A DNA stretch of 64,000 nt from Saccharopolyspora erythraea (GTDB taxonomy: Bacteria; Actinomycetota; Actinomycetes; Mycobacteriales; Pseudonocardiaceae), in assembly GCF_018141105.1 (NCBI RefSeq), contig NZ_CP054839.1:4712001-4776000 (forward strand), read 5' to 3'. The first letter of the stretch is position 1, and every line of letters starts with the position of its first letter. This document shows, piece after piece, positions 1 through 8,193 of this stretch. The translations under genes were made by a program, and so were the position numbers. The notes under the pieces are model-generated. The model searched no databases. It saw only the letters and a list, made by a program, of their open reading frames with translations, and was not told where the DNA came from.

Positions 1-80
1 CACCGGGCGGTGCCGGAGTCGCGCTCCCCGAAGTGCCGCGCGAATCGCCGTCGGTCGGCGAGGTCCGGCTCGGTGTCCAC
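1..80 (-). CDS. possible 5' end of a gene running off the left edge
   Basis: A GTG at position 80 on the minus strand opens a frame that stays open to the window edge. Of its 26 complete codons, 24 have G or C in the third position, as real genes here do. It lies 71 bases downstream of the IclR stop and points the same way, so it could be the next gene of that operon. The visible residues (VDTEPDLADRRRFARHFGER) match no family I recognise. The ribosome binding site is weak, and the whole call rests on codon bias. Confidence 0.3.
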   Translation of the reverse strand, partial: MDTEPDLADRRRFARHFGERDSGTAR

Positions 81-151
81 CTCACCGAGTTACCCAGCGG
101 CGCGCGGCCCCAACCGCGGACCGATTCCGGTTGCCCGCCAACCGATCGCGC

Positions 152-922
152 TCATCCGGCCGGACGGTGCCCGAGGCGCTCCGACAGCAGCCGGGCGCCC
201 TCGCAGGCAAGTTCGCGCAGGCCGGGCTCGGTCTCGTCGTTCCAGCGCAGGATGGGCGCCGAGATGCTCAGCGCGGCCACCACCTCGCCGGACTGGTCGC
301 GCACCGGGGCCGCCACGCATGCCACCGCGTCGTTGGACTCGCAGTACTCCCGCGCGACTCCCCCGTCGGCGGCGATGGCGTCGAGCTCGCGGCGCAGCGC
401 CCTGCGGTTGCTGATGCTGTTGGCGGTCATCGCGGCGAGCCGGACGTTGGCGTAGAGCTCGTCGAGCCGGGGCCGTGGCAGGGCCGCCAGCAGCACCTTG
501 CCGACCGCGGTGCAGTGGGCGGGCAGCCGTTTGCCGACCGCCGAGACCATCCGCACCGGGTGGCTGCTGTCGACCTTGGCGACGTAGAAGACGTCGGTGC
601 CGTCCAGCACGCCGATGTGGACGGTCTCGCTGCACCGCTCGGCGACGGTCTCGGCCACGACGCGCCCTTCGCGGGCGAGGTCGAGCCGCTCGGCGTAGGC
701 GGAGCCGAGCTGGAAGCCGCGCACGCCGAGGCGGAACCGGTTGCTGCCCGCGCCCGCCGGGGTCAGGTAGCCGCGCTCGGCGAGGGTGCCGACGAGCTCG
801 TGCACCGTCGTGCGGGGCAGGCCCAGCTTCGCGGTGATCTCCGGCGCGCTCAGCTCGTGCTCGTCGAGGAAGAGCTCCAGGACGTCGAATGCGCGTTCCA
901 CCGCGGGTACCGCTCGTGCCAC
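152..922 (-). CDS. IclR-family transcriptional regulator
   Basis: The 256-residue product has an N-terminal winged helix-turn-helix (about residues 5-65, with SAPEITAKLGLPRTTVHELV as recognition region) followed by the IclR effector domain (about 75-250; the LDGTDVFYVAKV and TAVGKVLLAALP stretches are typical). I chose the GTG at 922 because an AGGAG sits seven bases upstream; an in-frame GTG at 937 also exists. It is divergent from the U32-like gene at 1075, and two copies of an operator-like sequence lie between them, so local repression or activation of that neighbour and of itself is likely. The effector is unknown. Confidence 0.9.
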   Translation of the reverse strand: MARAVPAVERAFDVLELFLDEHELSAPEITAKLGLPRTTVHELVGTLAERGYLTPAGAGSNRFRLGVRGFQLGSAYAERLDLAREGRVVAETVAERCSETVHIGVLDGTDVFYVAKVDSSHPVRMVSAVGKRLPAHCTAVGKVLLAALPRPRLDELYANVRLAAMTANSISNRRALRRELDAIAADGGVAREYCESNDAVACVAAPVRDQSGEVVAALSISAPILRWNDETEPGLRELACEGARLLSERLGHRPAG

Positions 923-962
923 CGAGACGCTCCTCACTGGCGCCGGCCACCGCCGGCGTCGC

Positions 963-979
963 TGTCCGGTATTTCGAAC
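963..979. promoter_or_regulatory. putative IclR operator, copy 1
   Basis: TGTCCGGTATTTCGAAC recurs 84 bases downstream with one mismatch. With the next base it forms an imperfect palindrome (TGTCCG, six bases, CGAACA). It lies just upstream of the IclR start, so it probably serves autoregulation. Confidence 0.6.
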
Positions 980-1046
980 ATGGTATCGGCGGACGGATGG
1001 CACGGCTTGACCGGCATGCGCGGACCTACCTACGATCACCGAACAA

Positions 1047-1063
1047 TGTCCGATATTTCGAAC
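1047..1063. promoter_or_regulatory. putative IclR operator, copy 2
   Basis: TGTCCGATATTTCGAAC matches copy 1 at 16 of 17 bases. It ends a few bases before the GGAGG of the gene starting at 1075. Binding here would block that gene. The 84-base spacing is about eight helical turns, which would place both sites on one DNA face. Confidence 0.6.
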
Positions 1064-1074
1064 GGAGGCGGTTC

Positions 1075-2004
1075 GTGCGCGCCACCCGGGAGTTCCTGCG
1101 TTCGGCCGGCCTGCCCGGCGGCGATCCGGACGCACCCGCCACCAGCAGGAAGCGATTCCCCGACGGATCCCAGTACCGGGTCGAGATCCCGAGCGTGGAG
1201 GGTCCCGACGTGCTGGAGGCGGTGCTGGCCGAGGCCGCGGCGCGGCGGGTGGTGGTCCACCGCGTCTCGCAGGGCAGCGGCGGCATGCTGCTCACCGACG
1301 GCGAACTGCGCGCGATGGCGGTGACGGCCGTCGACGCCGCCGTGGAGCTGAGCCTGTTCGCCCGCCCGGTGGCGGCGTGGGACACCTCGGCGCTGTCGAC
1401 GGCCCCGGGCGGCGGGCCGGTCGCCGCGCAGGCGCGCGGGACAGAGCAACTGGTGCACGCGCTGGAGGACGTGCGGCGCACCGCCGAGGCCGGCATCCGC
1501 AGCGTGCTGATCACCGATCTCGGGGTGCTCTCGGTCGCATCGAGGATGCGCGAGGCCGGTGAGCTGCCCGCCGGCATGCGGTTCAAGATCAGCGTCCAGA
1601 TGGGACTGGCGAACCCGGCATCCATCCGCATCGCCGAGGACCTCGGCGCCGACTCCTACAACGTGCCGACCGACTTCACCCTCCCGCAGCTCGCGGCCGT
1701 CCGCGCCGCGACCGACCTGCCGCTGGACGTCTACGTCGAGGCGCCCGACGACATGGGCGGCTTCGTGCGGCACTACGAGATCGCCGAGATCGTGCGCGTC
1801 GCGGCGCCGGTGTACGTCAAGTTCGGACTCCGCAACGCGCCGAACATCTACCCGAGCGGCCTGCACCTGACGCCCACCGCGGTCGCGCTGGGGCGGGAGC
1901 GGGTACGCCGGGCACGCATCGGCCTGGACCTGTTGCACCGGTACGCACCGGACGCCGTGGCCTCGACGTTGCCCGCCGAAGGTCTGGCCGTCCCGGTGCG
2001 CTGA
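1075..2004 (+). CDS. U32-peptidase-like TIM-barrel protein
   Basis: The 309-residue protein has the alternating strand and helix pattern of a TIM barrel, and its central part (ITDLGVLSVASR, FKISVQMGLANPASIRIAEDLGA, PLDVYVEAPDDMGG) resembles peptidase U32 and related barrel proteins. U32 members act as collagenase-type peptidases or in tRNA and ubiquinone hydroxylation, so the name does not fix a reaction here. The GTG at 1075 is preceded by GGAGG with a six-base spacer. It is divergently paired with the IclR gene and carries an operator copy across its leader, so its expression is probably controlled by that regulator. The substrate is unknown. Confidence 0.6.
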   Translation: MRATREFLRSAGLPGGDPDAPATSRKRFPDGSQYRVEIPSVEGPDVLEAVLAEAAARRVVVHRVSQGSGGMLLTDGELRAMAVTAVDAAVELSLFARPVAAWDTSALSTAPGGGPVAAQARGTEQLVHALEDVRRTAEAGIRSVLITDLGVLSVASRMREAGELPAGMRFKISVQMGLANPASIRIAEDLGADSYNVPTDFTLPQLAAVRAATDLPLDVYVEAPDDMGGFVRHYEIAEIVRVAAPVYVKFGLRNAPNIYPSGLHLTPTAVALGRERVRRARIGLDLLHRYAPDAVASTLPAEGLAVPVR

Positions 2005-2137
2005 GGTTTCTTCTTCACGGCAGTGCCAGGTGTTGATCGGCACGAGGTGGGGCCGCCGCGACGTTCTCAGCCACGCCGAACCGAACGTCATCGAGGATGA
2101 GAAGGTACGACACCGCCACGATGAAGGGGGCGATGCG

Positions 2138-2608
2138 TTGACGCACTCGAGCACGACTCGCCTTCGCGTCGCCGCCTACGTCATCCGACGCACCGGAACC
2201 GGCCCTCAGCTCCTCGTCTTCGACCAGGTCGGCGTCCCCGCGGCCGGTACCCAGATACCCGCTGGTGGCGTCGAACCGGGTGAAGCCCTGTCCGACGCGG
2301 TGGTCCGCGAGATCGCCGAGGAGACCGGCCTGACCGACGTCACCCTCGTCGCTGAACTCGGCGCGGAAGACAAGCCCCATCCCGAAACCGGGCAGCCCCG
2401 TCATACCACCTACTTCCACGTGCACGTGCCGTCCTGCGGCCGGAGCAGCTGGATTCACCGCGTCCGTGCGGCCGGCCAGGACAACGGCCTGCGGTTCGCC
2501 TGCCGGTTCACGGCCCTGCCGCTGTCGGCGCACCTGGCCGACCACCAGGACGTCTTCCTCGACCGCATCGCCCCCGCATGGGCCACGACCACACACCGCA
2601 GCCGGTGA
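2138..2608 (+). CDS. Nudix hydrolase
   Basis: A 156-residue protein with a complete Nudix box, GGVEPGEALSDAVVREIAEE followed by TGL, fitting the consensus G-x5-E-x7-RE-x2-EE-x-G. These enzymes cleave nucleoside diphosphate derivatives with Mg2+ bound by the box glutamates; the substrate cannot be told from sequence. I chose the TTG at 2138, which has a GGGGG ribosome binding site seven bases upstream; a longer frame opens at 2030. It converges on cysN, with 39 bases between the stops. No operon partner is seen. Confidence 0.8.
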   Translation: MTHSSTTRLRVAAYVIRRTGTGPQLLVFDQVGVPAAGTQIPAGGVEPGEALSDAVVREIAEETGLTDVTLVAELGAEDKPHPETGQPRHTTYFHVHVPSCGRSSWIHRVRAAGQDNGLRFACRFTALPLSAHLADHQDVFLDRIAPAWATTTHRSR

Positions 2609-2647
2609 CGAAGCCCGCTCGACAAGCACAACCGCGATGGAAACGGT

Positions 2648-3949
2648 TCACCGAGCCGCTCGTGGCGCACCTTCGTCCACTGTGGTCGCGCGGTCGATCA
2701 TGACCGCCGCCACCGTCGCGTTGGTGGACTCGTCGATGAGCACTCCGCCACCGGTGAACCGGTTGTGGGCGTACGGATCGCAGTGCACCGGCTCGTCGAG
2801 CCGGAGGCCGGCGCCTCCGATGTCGTTGAGCGCCAGCTCGTCGGCGGGTTCGCGGCGCAACGTCGTGACGTCCAGGCGGTGGTGCAGGTCGGTGACGGTC
2901 GCCCGGACGGTCTTGGTCGTGTGCTTCAGCAGCAGCCGCGAGCCGGGCTTCATGGCCCGTCCGGCCGACATCCAGCAGACCGTCGCGTCCAGGCGGTCCG
3001 ACGCCACGGGCGGGGATTCGACGGCGCAGAGCAGGTCGCCCCGGTGCACCTCGACGTCGTCGGCGAGGCGCACGGTCACCGACAGCGGCGCGGCCGCATG
3101 CCGAACCGGGCCGTCGGGCGAATCGAGCGCCGCGATCCGCGTGCGCGTCCCGGACGGAAGGTGCAACATCTCCTGGCCCTCCATCGCCACCCCGGCGGCC
3201 AGTTGCCCGGCGCAGCCGGTGTAGCCGCCGACCGCTCGGATCACGTACTGCACGGGCAGCCGCAACGGACCGTCGTCGGCTGTCCTCGTGGCCACGGTTT
3301 CAAGGTGTTCCAGCAGCGTGGGCCCCTCGTACCAGGGCATGGCGGGCGAGGGGTCCACGACGTTGTCCCCGTGCAACGCCGCGATCGGGATCGCGGTGAC
3401 CGCGCCGAGTCCGATGCGCTCGGCCCGGTCGCCGAAGTCCTCGGCGATCCGCTCGAACACCGACCGGTCGTAGCCGGCCAGGTCCATCTTGTTCACCGCC
3501 AGCACCACGTGGCGCACCCGCAGGAGACCGGCCAGCACCGCGTGCCGGTGGCTCTGCTCGGTCAGCCCGTGGCGGGCGTCGGCGAGCACGATCGCCAGGT
3601 CCGCCGTGGACGCTCCGGTCACCATGTTGCGGGTGTACTGCGCGTGTCCCGGCGTGTCGGCGATGATGAACGCGCGCCGCGCTGTCTCGAAGTAGCGATG
3701 CGCCACGTCGATCGTGATGCCCTGCTCCCGCTCGGCGCGCAGCCCGTCGGTGAGCATCGCCAGGTCGAGGTGCTCGTCGCCGCGTTCCAGGCTCGCCTGC
3801 CGCACCGCGTCGAGCTGGTCGGCCAGCAGCGAGCGCGAGTCGTGCAGCAGCCTGCCGATCAGCGTGCTCTTGCCGTCGTCGACGGCCCCGGCCGTGGCGA
3901 AGCGCAGCAGCCCGGAGGCCGGCAGCGAGGTCGCGGTGGTCGTGCTCAT
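2648..3949 (-). CDS. cysN: sulfate adenylyltransferase, GTPase subunit
   Basis: CysN hydrolyses GTP to drive formation of adenosine 5'-phosphosulfate by CysD. The 433-residue sequence has EF-Tu-type GTPase motifs: GAVDDGKST (G1) near residue 20, DTPGH (G3), NKMD (G4), then beta-barrel domains. The reading frame continues upstream in the opposite-frame shadow of cysD, but the start is clearly the ATG at 3949, where TGATG overlaps the cysD stop. It is the last gene of the operon cysC fusion, TauE permease, cysQ, cysD, cysN. Length and motifs are normal; it is not fused to CysC as in many proteobacteria. Confidence 0.95.
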   Translation of the reverse strand: MSTTTATSLPASGLLRFATAGAVDDGKSTLIGRLLHDSRSLLADQLDAVRQASLERGDEHLDLAMLTDGLRAEREQGITIDVAHRYFETARRAFIIADTPGHAQYTRNMVTGASTADLAIVLADARHGLTEQSHRHAVLAGLLRVRHVVLAVNKMDLAGYDRSVFERIAEDFGDRAERIGLGAVTAIPIAALHGDNVVDPSPAMPWYEGPTLLEHLETVATRTADDGPLRLPVQYVIRAVGGYTGCAGQLAAGVAMEGQEMLHLPSGTRTRIAALDSPDGPVRHAAAPLSVTVRLADDVEVHRGDLLCAVESPPVASDRLDATVCWMSAGRAMKPGSRLLLKHTTKTVRATVTDLHHRLDVTTLRREPADELALNDIGGAGLRLDEPVHCDPYAHNRFTGGGVLIDESTNATVAAVMIDRATTVDEGAPRAAR

Positions 3950-4851
3950 CAGAAGTAGCCCTCCCGCTTGCGGTCCTCCATGGCCGCGGCGCCCGCGCGG
4001 TCGTCGGCGCGGGTCTGGCCGCGCTCGGTCACCGGGGTCGCGGCGATCTCGGCGATGACCTCGGCGACGGTGCCCGCCCGCGACGGCACCGCCCCGGTGC
4101 AGGTCATGTCCCCGACAGTGCGGAAGCGCACCGAACGCTCCACCAGCGCCTCCTCGGGTGACCGGTCGACGAACCGGCTGTCGGCCAGCAGCATCCCGTC
4201 GCGTTCGAAGACCTTGCGCATGTGGGCGAAGTACAGCGACGGCAGCTCGATCCCGTCGCGCTCGACGTAGGCCCACACGTCGCGTTCGGTCCAGTTCGAC
4301 AGCGGAAACGCCCGGACGTGTTCGCCCGGACGCACCCGCCCGTTGTAGAGGTTCCACAGCTCCGGGCGCTGGTTGCGCGGGTCCCACTGCCCGAAGGCGT
4401 CGCGGAAGGACAGCACCCGTTCCTTGGCCCGCGCCCGTTCCTCGTCGCGGCGGGCACCGCCGAACAACGCGTCGAAGCCGTGCTCGGCGATCGTGTCGAG
4501 CAGGGTGACCGTCTGCGCTCGGTTGCGGCTCGGCCACCGCCCGGCGGGTTCGGCGACCCGGCCCGCGTCGATCGAGTCCTGCACCGAGCCGACCACCAGC
4601 CGCACCCCGAGCTCGCCGACCCGCCGGTCGCGGAACTCGATCACCTCGTCGAAGTTGTGCCCGGTGTCGACGTGCAGCACCGGGAACGGGATCGGCGCGG
4701 GCCGGAACGCCTTCTCTGCCAGCCGGAGCAGCACCGCGGAGTCCTTGCCCCCGGAGAACAGCAGCGCCGGGCGGTCGAGCTCCGCGGCGACCTCCCGCAG
4801 GACGTGCACCGCCTCGGCCTCCAGCACCGCCAGCCTGTCCGCTTCCGGCAT
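3949..4851 (-). CDS. cysD: sulfate adenylyltransferase, catalytic subunit
   Basis: CysD makes adenosine 5'-phosphosulfate from ATP and sulfate in complex with CysN. The 300-residue protein contains the PP-loop ATP-binding motif SGGKDSAVLLRLA near residue 33, the conserved VDTGHNFDEVIEFRD and FGGARRDEE stretches, and the C-terminal DRKREGYF tail typical of the family. The ATG at 4851 overlaps the cysQ stop as TGATG, and its own stop overlaps the cysN start the same way, so the three genes are probably translationally coupled. Confidence 0.95.
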   Translation of the reverse strand: MPEADRLAVLEAEAVHVLREVAAELDRPALLFSGGKDSAVLLRLAEKAFRPAPIPFPVLHVDTGHNFDEVIEFRDRRVGELGVRLVVGSVQDSIDAGRVAEPAGRWPSRNRAQTVTLLDTIAEHGFDALFGGARRDEERARAKERVLSFRDAFGQWDPRNQRPELWNLYNGRVRPGEHVRAFPLSNWTERDVWAYVERDGIELPSLYFAHMRKVFERDGMLLADSRFVDRSPEEALVERSVRFRTVGDMTCTGAVPSRAGTVAEVIAEIAATPVTERGQTRADDRAGAAAMEDRKREGYF

Positions 4852-5612
4852 CACGCCTCCCCCGCCCGCTCCAGCCTCGACAGTTCGGCCAGCAGCCGCT
4901 CCGCCAGCGCGGGACGGCACACCACCAGGTCCGGCAGCCACGGGTCGGGCCGGTTGTAGACCAGCTCCGAGCCGTCCAGCCTCGAGGTGTGCATCCCGGC
5001 GGCCCTGGCCACCGCGACCGGTGCGGCGCTGTCCCACTCGTACTGGCCGCCCGCGTGGACGTAGGCGTCGACATCGCCGAGCACGACCGCGGCGATCTTC
5101 GCCCCGGCCGACCCCAGCGGCACCGTCACCGCGCCGAGGGCCTCGGCCAGCGCCTCGACGAACACGGGCGGGCGGGTCCGGCTCACCGCGATGCGGGGCC
5201 GCTCGCCGCCGGAGTCGAAATGCCGCGGCGGGTCGGCGGTGCTCAGCACCACGTCCCGGGCGGGCAGGGCCACCGCCCCGGCGACCAGCCCGGGGCCCTG
5301 CGCCAGCGCGACGTGCACCGCCCAGTCCTGCCGGTCCCCTTCGCCGAACTCCCTGGTGCCGTCGAGGGGATCGACGATCCAGGTGCGGCCGTCCGGCCGC
5401 CGCGGCGGGCCTGCGGTGCCGTGCTCGGAAAGGACCGTGTCGGCGGGGCGCTGCTCGGTCAGCTCCGCCAGGAGCAGTTCGTGGGCTCCCCGGTCCCCCT
5501 CCTCGCCCAGCGCCTTCGGGTCGGCCGGGTCGCCGCGCCCGCGCAGGTCGACGAGGTGGCGGCCCGCCGCCTCGGCCAGCCGCGCCGCCAGCACGTGGTC
5601 GTTGTCGGTCAA
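4851..5612 (-). CDS. cysQ: 3'(2'),5'-bisphosphate nucleotidase (CysQ-like inositol monophosphatase family)
   Basis: CysQ removes the 3'-phosphate of PAP or PAPS and so recycles the by-product of sulfate activation and sulfotransfer. The 253-residue protein carries the family metal site: WIVDPLDGTREF (motif with Asp-Pro-Leu-Asp-Gly) near residue 80 and the C-terminal WDSAAPVAVARAAG motif. The TTG at 5612 is chosen because AAGGAGG lies six bases upstream. The start overlaps the stop of the TauE permease gene (TTGA), and its stop overlaps cysD. Placement inside the sulfate-activation operon supports a PAP phosphatase rather than an inositol phosphatase. Confidence 0.85.
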   Translation of the reverse strand: MTDNDHVLAARLAEAAGRHLVDLRGRGDPADPKALGEEGDRGAHELLLAELTEQRPADTVLSEHGTAGPPRRPDGRTWIVDPLDGTREFGEGDRQDWAVHVALAQGPGLVAGAVALPARDVVLSTADPPRHFDSGGERPRIAVSRTRPPVFVEALAEALGAVTVPLGSAGAKIAAVVLGDVDAYVHAGGQYEWDSAAPVAVARAAGMHTSRLDGSELVYNRPDPWLPDLVVCRPALAERLLAELSRLERAGEA

Positions 5613-6481
5613 CTTCGTCCTCCTTCGTCTCCCACCCGCGCCGGGGTGGGTTGGCCGGCCCGCAGCACCGCGGCCGCGGCACCGGCGGCGGCCACGGCGG
5701 GCACCACCGCGACGGCCACCGGCACCCCGAGCAGCACGAGTCCGGTCAGGATCAGCATCGTGCCCAGCGCCACCCTGATCGGGACGTCCGGCGTCCGGGC
5801 CGAGAGCACCGCGCCGGCCAGCACCCCCGGCACCGACCCTGCCAGCAGCGAGGCGACCAGGCCCGGGTCGACGTCGCCGACCAGCAGGTGCCCGCCCGCC
5901 GCGACCAGCACCAGCGGCACGGCCTGCACCAGGTCGGTGCCGACCAGCCGGGCGGAGGTCAGGCGCCGCTGGAGCAGCAGCAGGCAGACGATCACGATCG
6001 AGCCGGAGCCGACCGAGGTCGTGCCCACGACCAGTCCGGCCACCGCGCCGAGCGCGACGGTGGCCACCGGCCGGGCGCGCGGGTGCTCCCAGGGGTGCGG
6101 CGGACGCATCCGGTCCAGGTACATGCGGACGAACAGCGTCCCGGCCGCGACCACGACGGCCGCGCCCGCCACGATCCTGAGCACGTCCTGGGTCCGCTCG
6201 CCCAGCGTTCCGGCCAGCACCGAGCCGATCGCCGCGCACGGCAGCGAGCCGAGGCAGAGCAGTCCCACCAGTCGCAGGTCCACCGTCCGCCTGCGCAGGT
6301 GCACCGCGGCGCCGATGGGCTTGGTGACGGCACTGGCGACCAGGTCGGTGGACACCGCCGCCAGCGGAGGGACGCCGAACACCAGCGTCAGCAGTGGCAT
6401 CGCCAGCGCGCCGCCGCCCATCCCGGTCAGGCCCACGAGCACCCCGGTGAGCAGGCCGGTGGCCGTCACGCCTAGGTCCAC
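5609..6481 (-). CDS. TauE/SafE-family sulfite or sulfate permease
   Basis: A hydrophobic protein of about 290 residues with seven to nine predicted membrane spans and the glycine-rich TauE/SafE repeats (LTGMGGGALAMPLL near the N-terminus, VVGTTSVGSGSIVIV in the second half). Family members move sulfite, sulfoacetate or related anions across the membrane. It sits between the CysC fusion and cysQ, so it probably imports the sulfur anion used by the operon. The GTG at 6481 overlaps the cysC stop; a second GTG at 6469 is possible. The stop overlaps the cysQ TTG. Direction of transport cannot be told. Confidence 0.75.
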   Translation of the reverse strand: MDLGVTATGLLTGVLVGLTGMGGGALAMPLLTLVFGVPPLAAVSTDLVASAVTKPIGAAVHLRRRTVDLRLVGLLCLGSLPCAAIGSVLAGTLGERTQDVLRIVAGAAVVVAAGTLFVRMYLDRMRPPHPWEHPRARPVATVALGAVAGLVVGTTSVGSGSIVIVCLLLLQRRLTSARLVGTDLVQAVPLVLVAAGGHLLVGDVDPGLVASLLAGSVPGVLAGAVLSARTPDVPIRVALGTMLILTGLVLLGVPVAVAVVPAVAAAGAAAAVLRAGQPTPARVGDEGGRS

Positions 6482-7935
6482 GGTCGCACCCAGCCCCGCT
6501 GCCGCAGCAGCGCGAGCACCTGCCCGACGCAGTCCCGCACCGGCAGGCGCGAGGTGTCGAGCACCAGGTCGGCGTCCTCCGGCGACTCGTACGGCGCGGA
6601 GACCCCGGTGAACTCGGGGAGGTCCCCGCTGCGCGCCCGCGCGTAGAGGCCCTTGCGGTCGCGCCGCTCGCACTCCGTCAGCGGTGTCGCGACATGCACC
6701 AGCAGGAACTCCCCGACCTCTCCGACGCGGGCACGCACCTCGGCCCGGTCGGCGTCGTAGGGCGCGATGGGCGCGCAGATGGCCACGCCGCCGTGCCGGG
6801 TGACCTCGGCCGCCACCCACCCGATGCGGCGCACGTTGCGGCTGCGGTCCTCGGCGGAGAACCCGAGCCCCGCGCACAGCGACCGGCGCACCACGTCGCC
6901 GTCGAGCAGCGTGACCTCGCGGGCGTCGCATCGGGTGAGCTCGTCGCGCAGCTCCCTGGCCAGCGTCGACTTGCCCGCCCCGGACAGCCCGGTGAAGAAG
7001 ACGGTGAAGCCGCGCCGGTGCAGCGGCGGGGACAACCGGGACCATTCGCGCGCGACCGGCTCGGAGGCGAACCAGCCCGGCAACTCGTCCCCGGCCGCCA
7101 GCCGCTCGCTCAGCTCGTCCTCGCCGAGCCCGGGACGCCGCCGGGCCGCGGGCACGTCCGCGGCCGGGCGCCAGCGGTCCGCTTCGTCCCGGGCCATCTC
7201 CGGCGGTTCCACCACCCGGATGGGCGCGTGTTCCACAACGTCCTCGCTCAGCAGGTGCGTCGCGCCGTAGGCGGCGGCGACGTGGGCAGCCAGCAGTTCG
7301 TCCCGCTTACCGTCGCCGTGGGAACGCAACGGGACCGGCACGACCGTGGTGCCTTCGGGCAGTTCGGCCATCGCCGCGAAGGTGGCCCGCACCAGCGCCT
7401 GCGGTCTCGGGCCGGTGAGCCGCGGCAGGAGCAGGACCGTCGCACCGAGCTCCCCGCACACGTGCCGGATCTGCGCCAGGCGCCTGCGGTCCAGCGGGTG
7501 CCGCGGCACCAGCCCCAGCACCGGCCCCGGGGGCAGGCCCGCGCGGACGACCGGGGCCGGTGGCCGCAGCGTGCGCAGCGTCCGGCCCCTTTCGGCGCTC
7601 GCCGCCCGCACCGGACCCGCCAGGTAGGCCGCCCTTTCGTCCCACCACGGCGACACGTTGTCGACGACGGCGACCGGAGCGCCCTCTTCGTCGCGCAGCT
7701 CGACCCGTTCGTGGCGCGCGAGGTCGTCGGGGACTTCCAGCACGATCGGCACCGGCCACCGGGTGCCGTCGGGCAGCTCGCCCGCAGTGCGCACCGACTC
7801 CGCCGCTCCGGCATCCAGAAACCCGCGCAGGCAAGGGAAAGCGCCATCGAGCAGAAGCTCCACATCGGACAGTTCGGCGGGATCGGGCACCCACACCGGA
7901 CAGTCGGACTCCGTCGCGTTCGCGCTCACGTGCAC
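6472..7935 (-). CDS. cysC: APS kinase fused to a sulfurylase-like domain with lost motifs
   Basis: This 487-residue protein has two parts. Residues 310-487 are an adenylylsulfate kinase: P-loop GLSGAGKS at 316-323, then DRSRNVRRIGWVA and CAPIAPYDADR, which match the APS and ATP sites. This part makes PAPS. Residues 1-300 look like the PUA-like and catalytic domains of a Sat-type ATP sulfurylase, but the catalytic QxRNPxH region reads VPRHPLDRRR and the usual lysine-rich ATP motif is altered, so sulfurylase activity is probably lost; CysDN next door would supply it. It is the first gene of the operon. Whether the N-terminal half is regulatory or docks CysDN is unknown. Confidence 0.85.
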   Translation of the reverse strand: MHVSANATESDCPVWVPDPAELSDVELLLDGAFPCLRGFLDAGAAESVRTAGELPDGTRWPVPIVLEVPDDLARHERVELRDEEGAPVAVVDNVSPWWDERAAYLAGPVRAASAERGRTLRTLRPPAPVVRAGLPPGPVLGLVPRHPLDRRRLAQIRHVCGELGATVLLLPRLTGPRPQALVRATFAAMAELPEGTTVVPVPLRSHGDGKRDELLAAHVAAAYGATHLLSEDVVEHAPIRVVEPPEMARDEADRWRPAADVPAARRRPGLGEDELSERLAAGDELPGWFASEPVAREWSRLSPPLHRRGFTVFFTGLSGAGKSTLARELRDELTRCDAREVTLLDGDVVRRSLCAGLGFSAEDRSRNVRRIGWVAAEVTRHGGVAICAPIAPYDADRAEVRARVGEVGEFLLVHVATPLTECERRDRKGLYARARSGDLPEFTGVSAPYESPEDADLVLDTSRLPVRDCVGQVLALLRQRGWVRPWT

Positions 7936-8193
7936 CTCTGGTCGGCCGTTGCTCTGCGATAGGACCAGACCACCCTGTCCGACGGATCCGGCGCCGGAGA
8001 ACCCCGCTGACCACTTCTCGCCAACCGGCGCGGCACCGCGCCCCGCGCGCCATCGCGGCAGTGGAACGGAAACGTGAAATCCGGCAATCCCGCTTCGAGT
8101 CCACTATGGATCACCGTTATGCGGCATTGACGATCGGTGAACCGGGCGACAAGGTGTGAACACCTCGTCGTGAGACCCGCGAAGGAGCCGAGA

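Noticed and set aside
3950-5074. Upstream extension of the cysN frame to an 808-residue protein
   Set aside because: The extension is an off-frame reading of cysD; the true start overlaps the cysD stop.
4373-6475. A 700-codon plus-strand frame across cysD, cysQ and the TauE gene
   Set aside because: Low-complexity Arg, Pro and Ala text with no motif, running against three clear genes.
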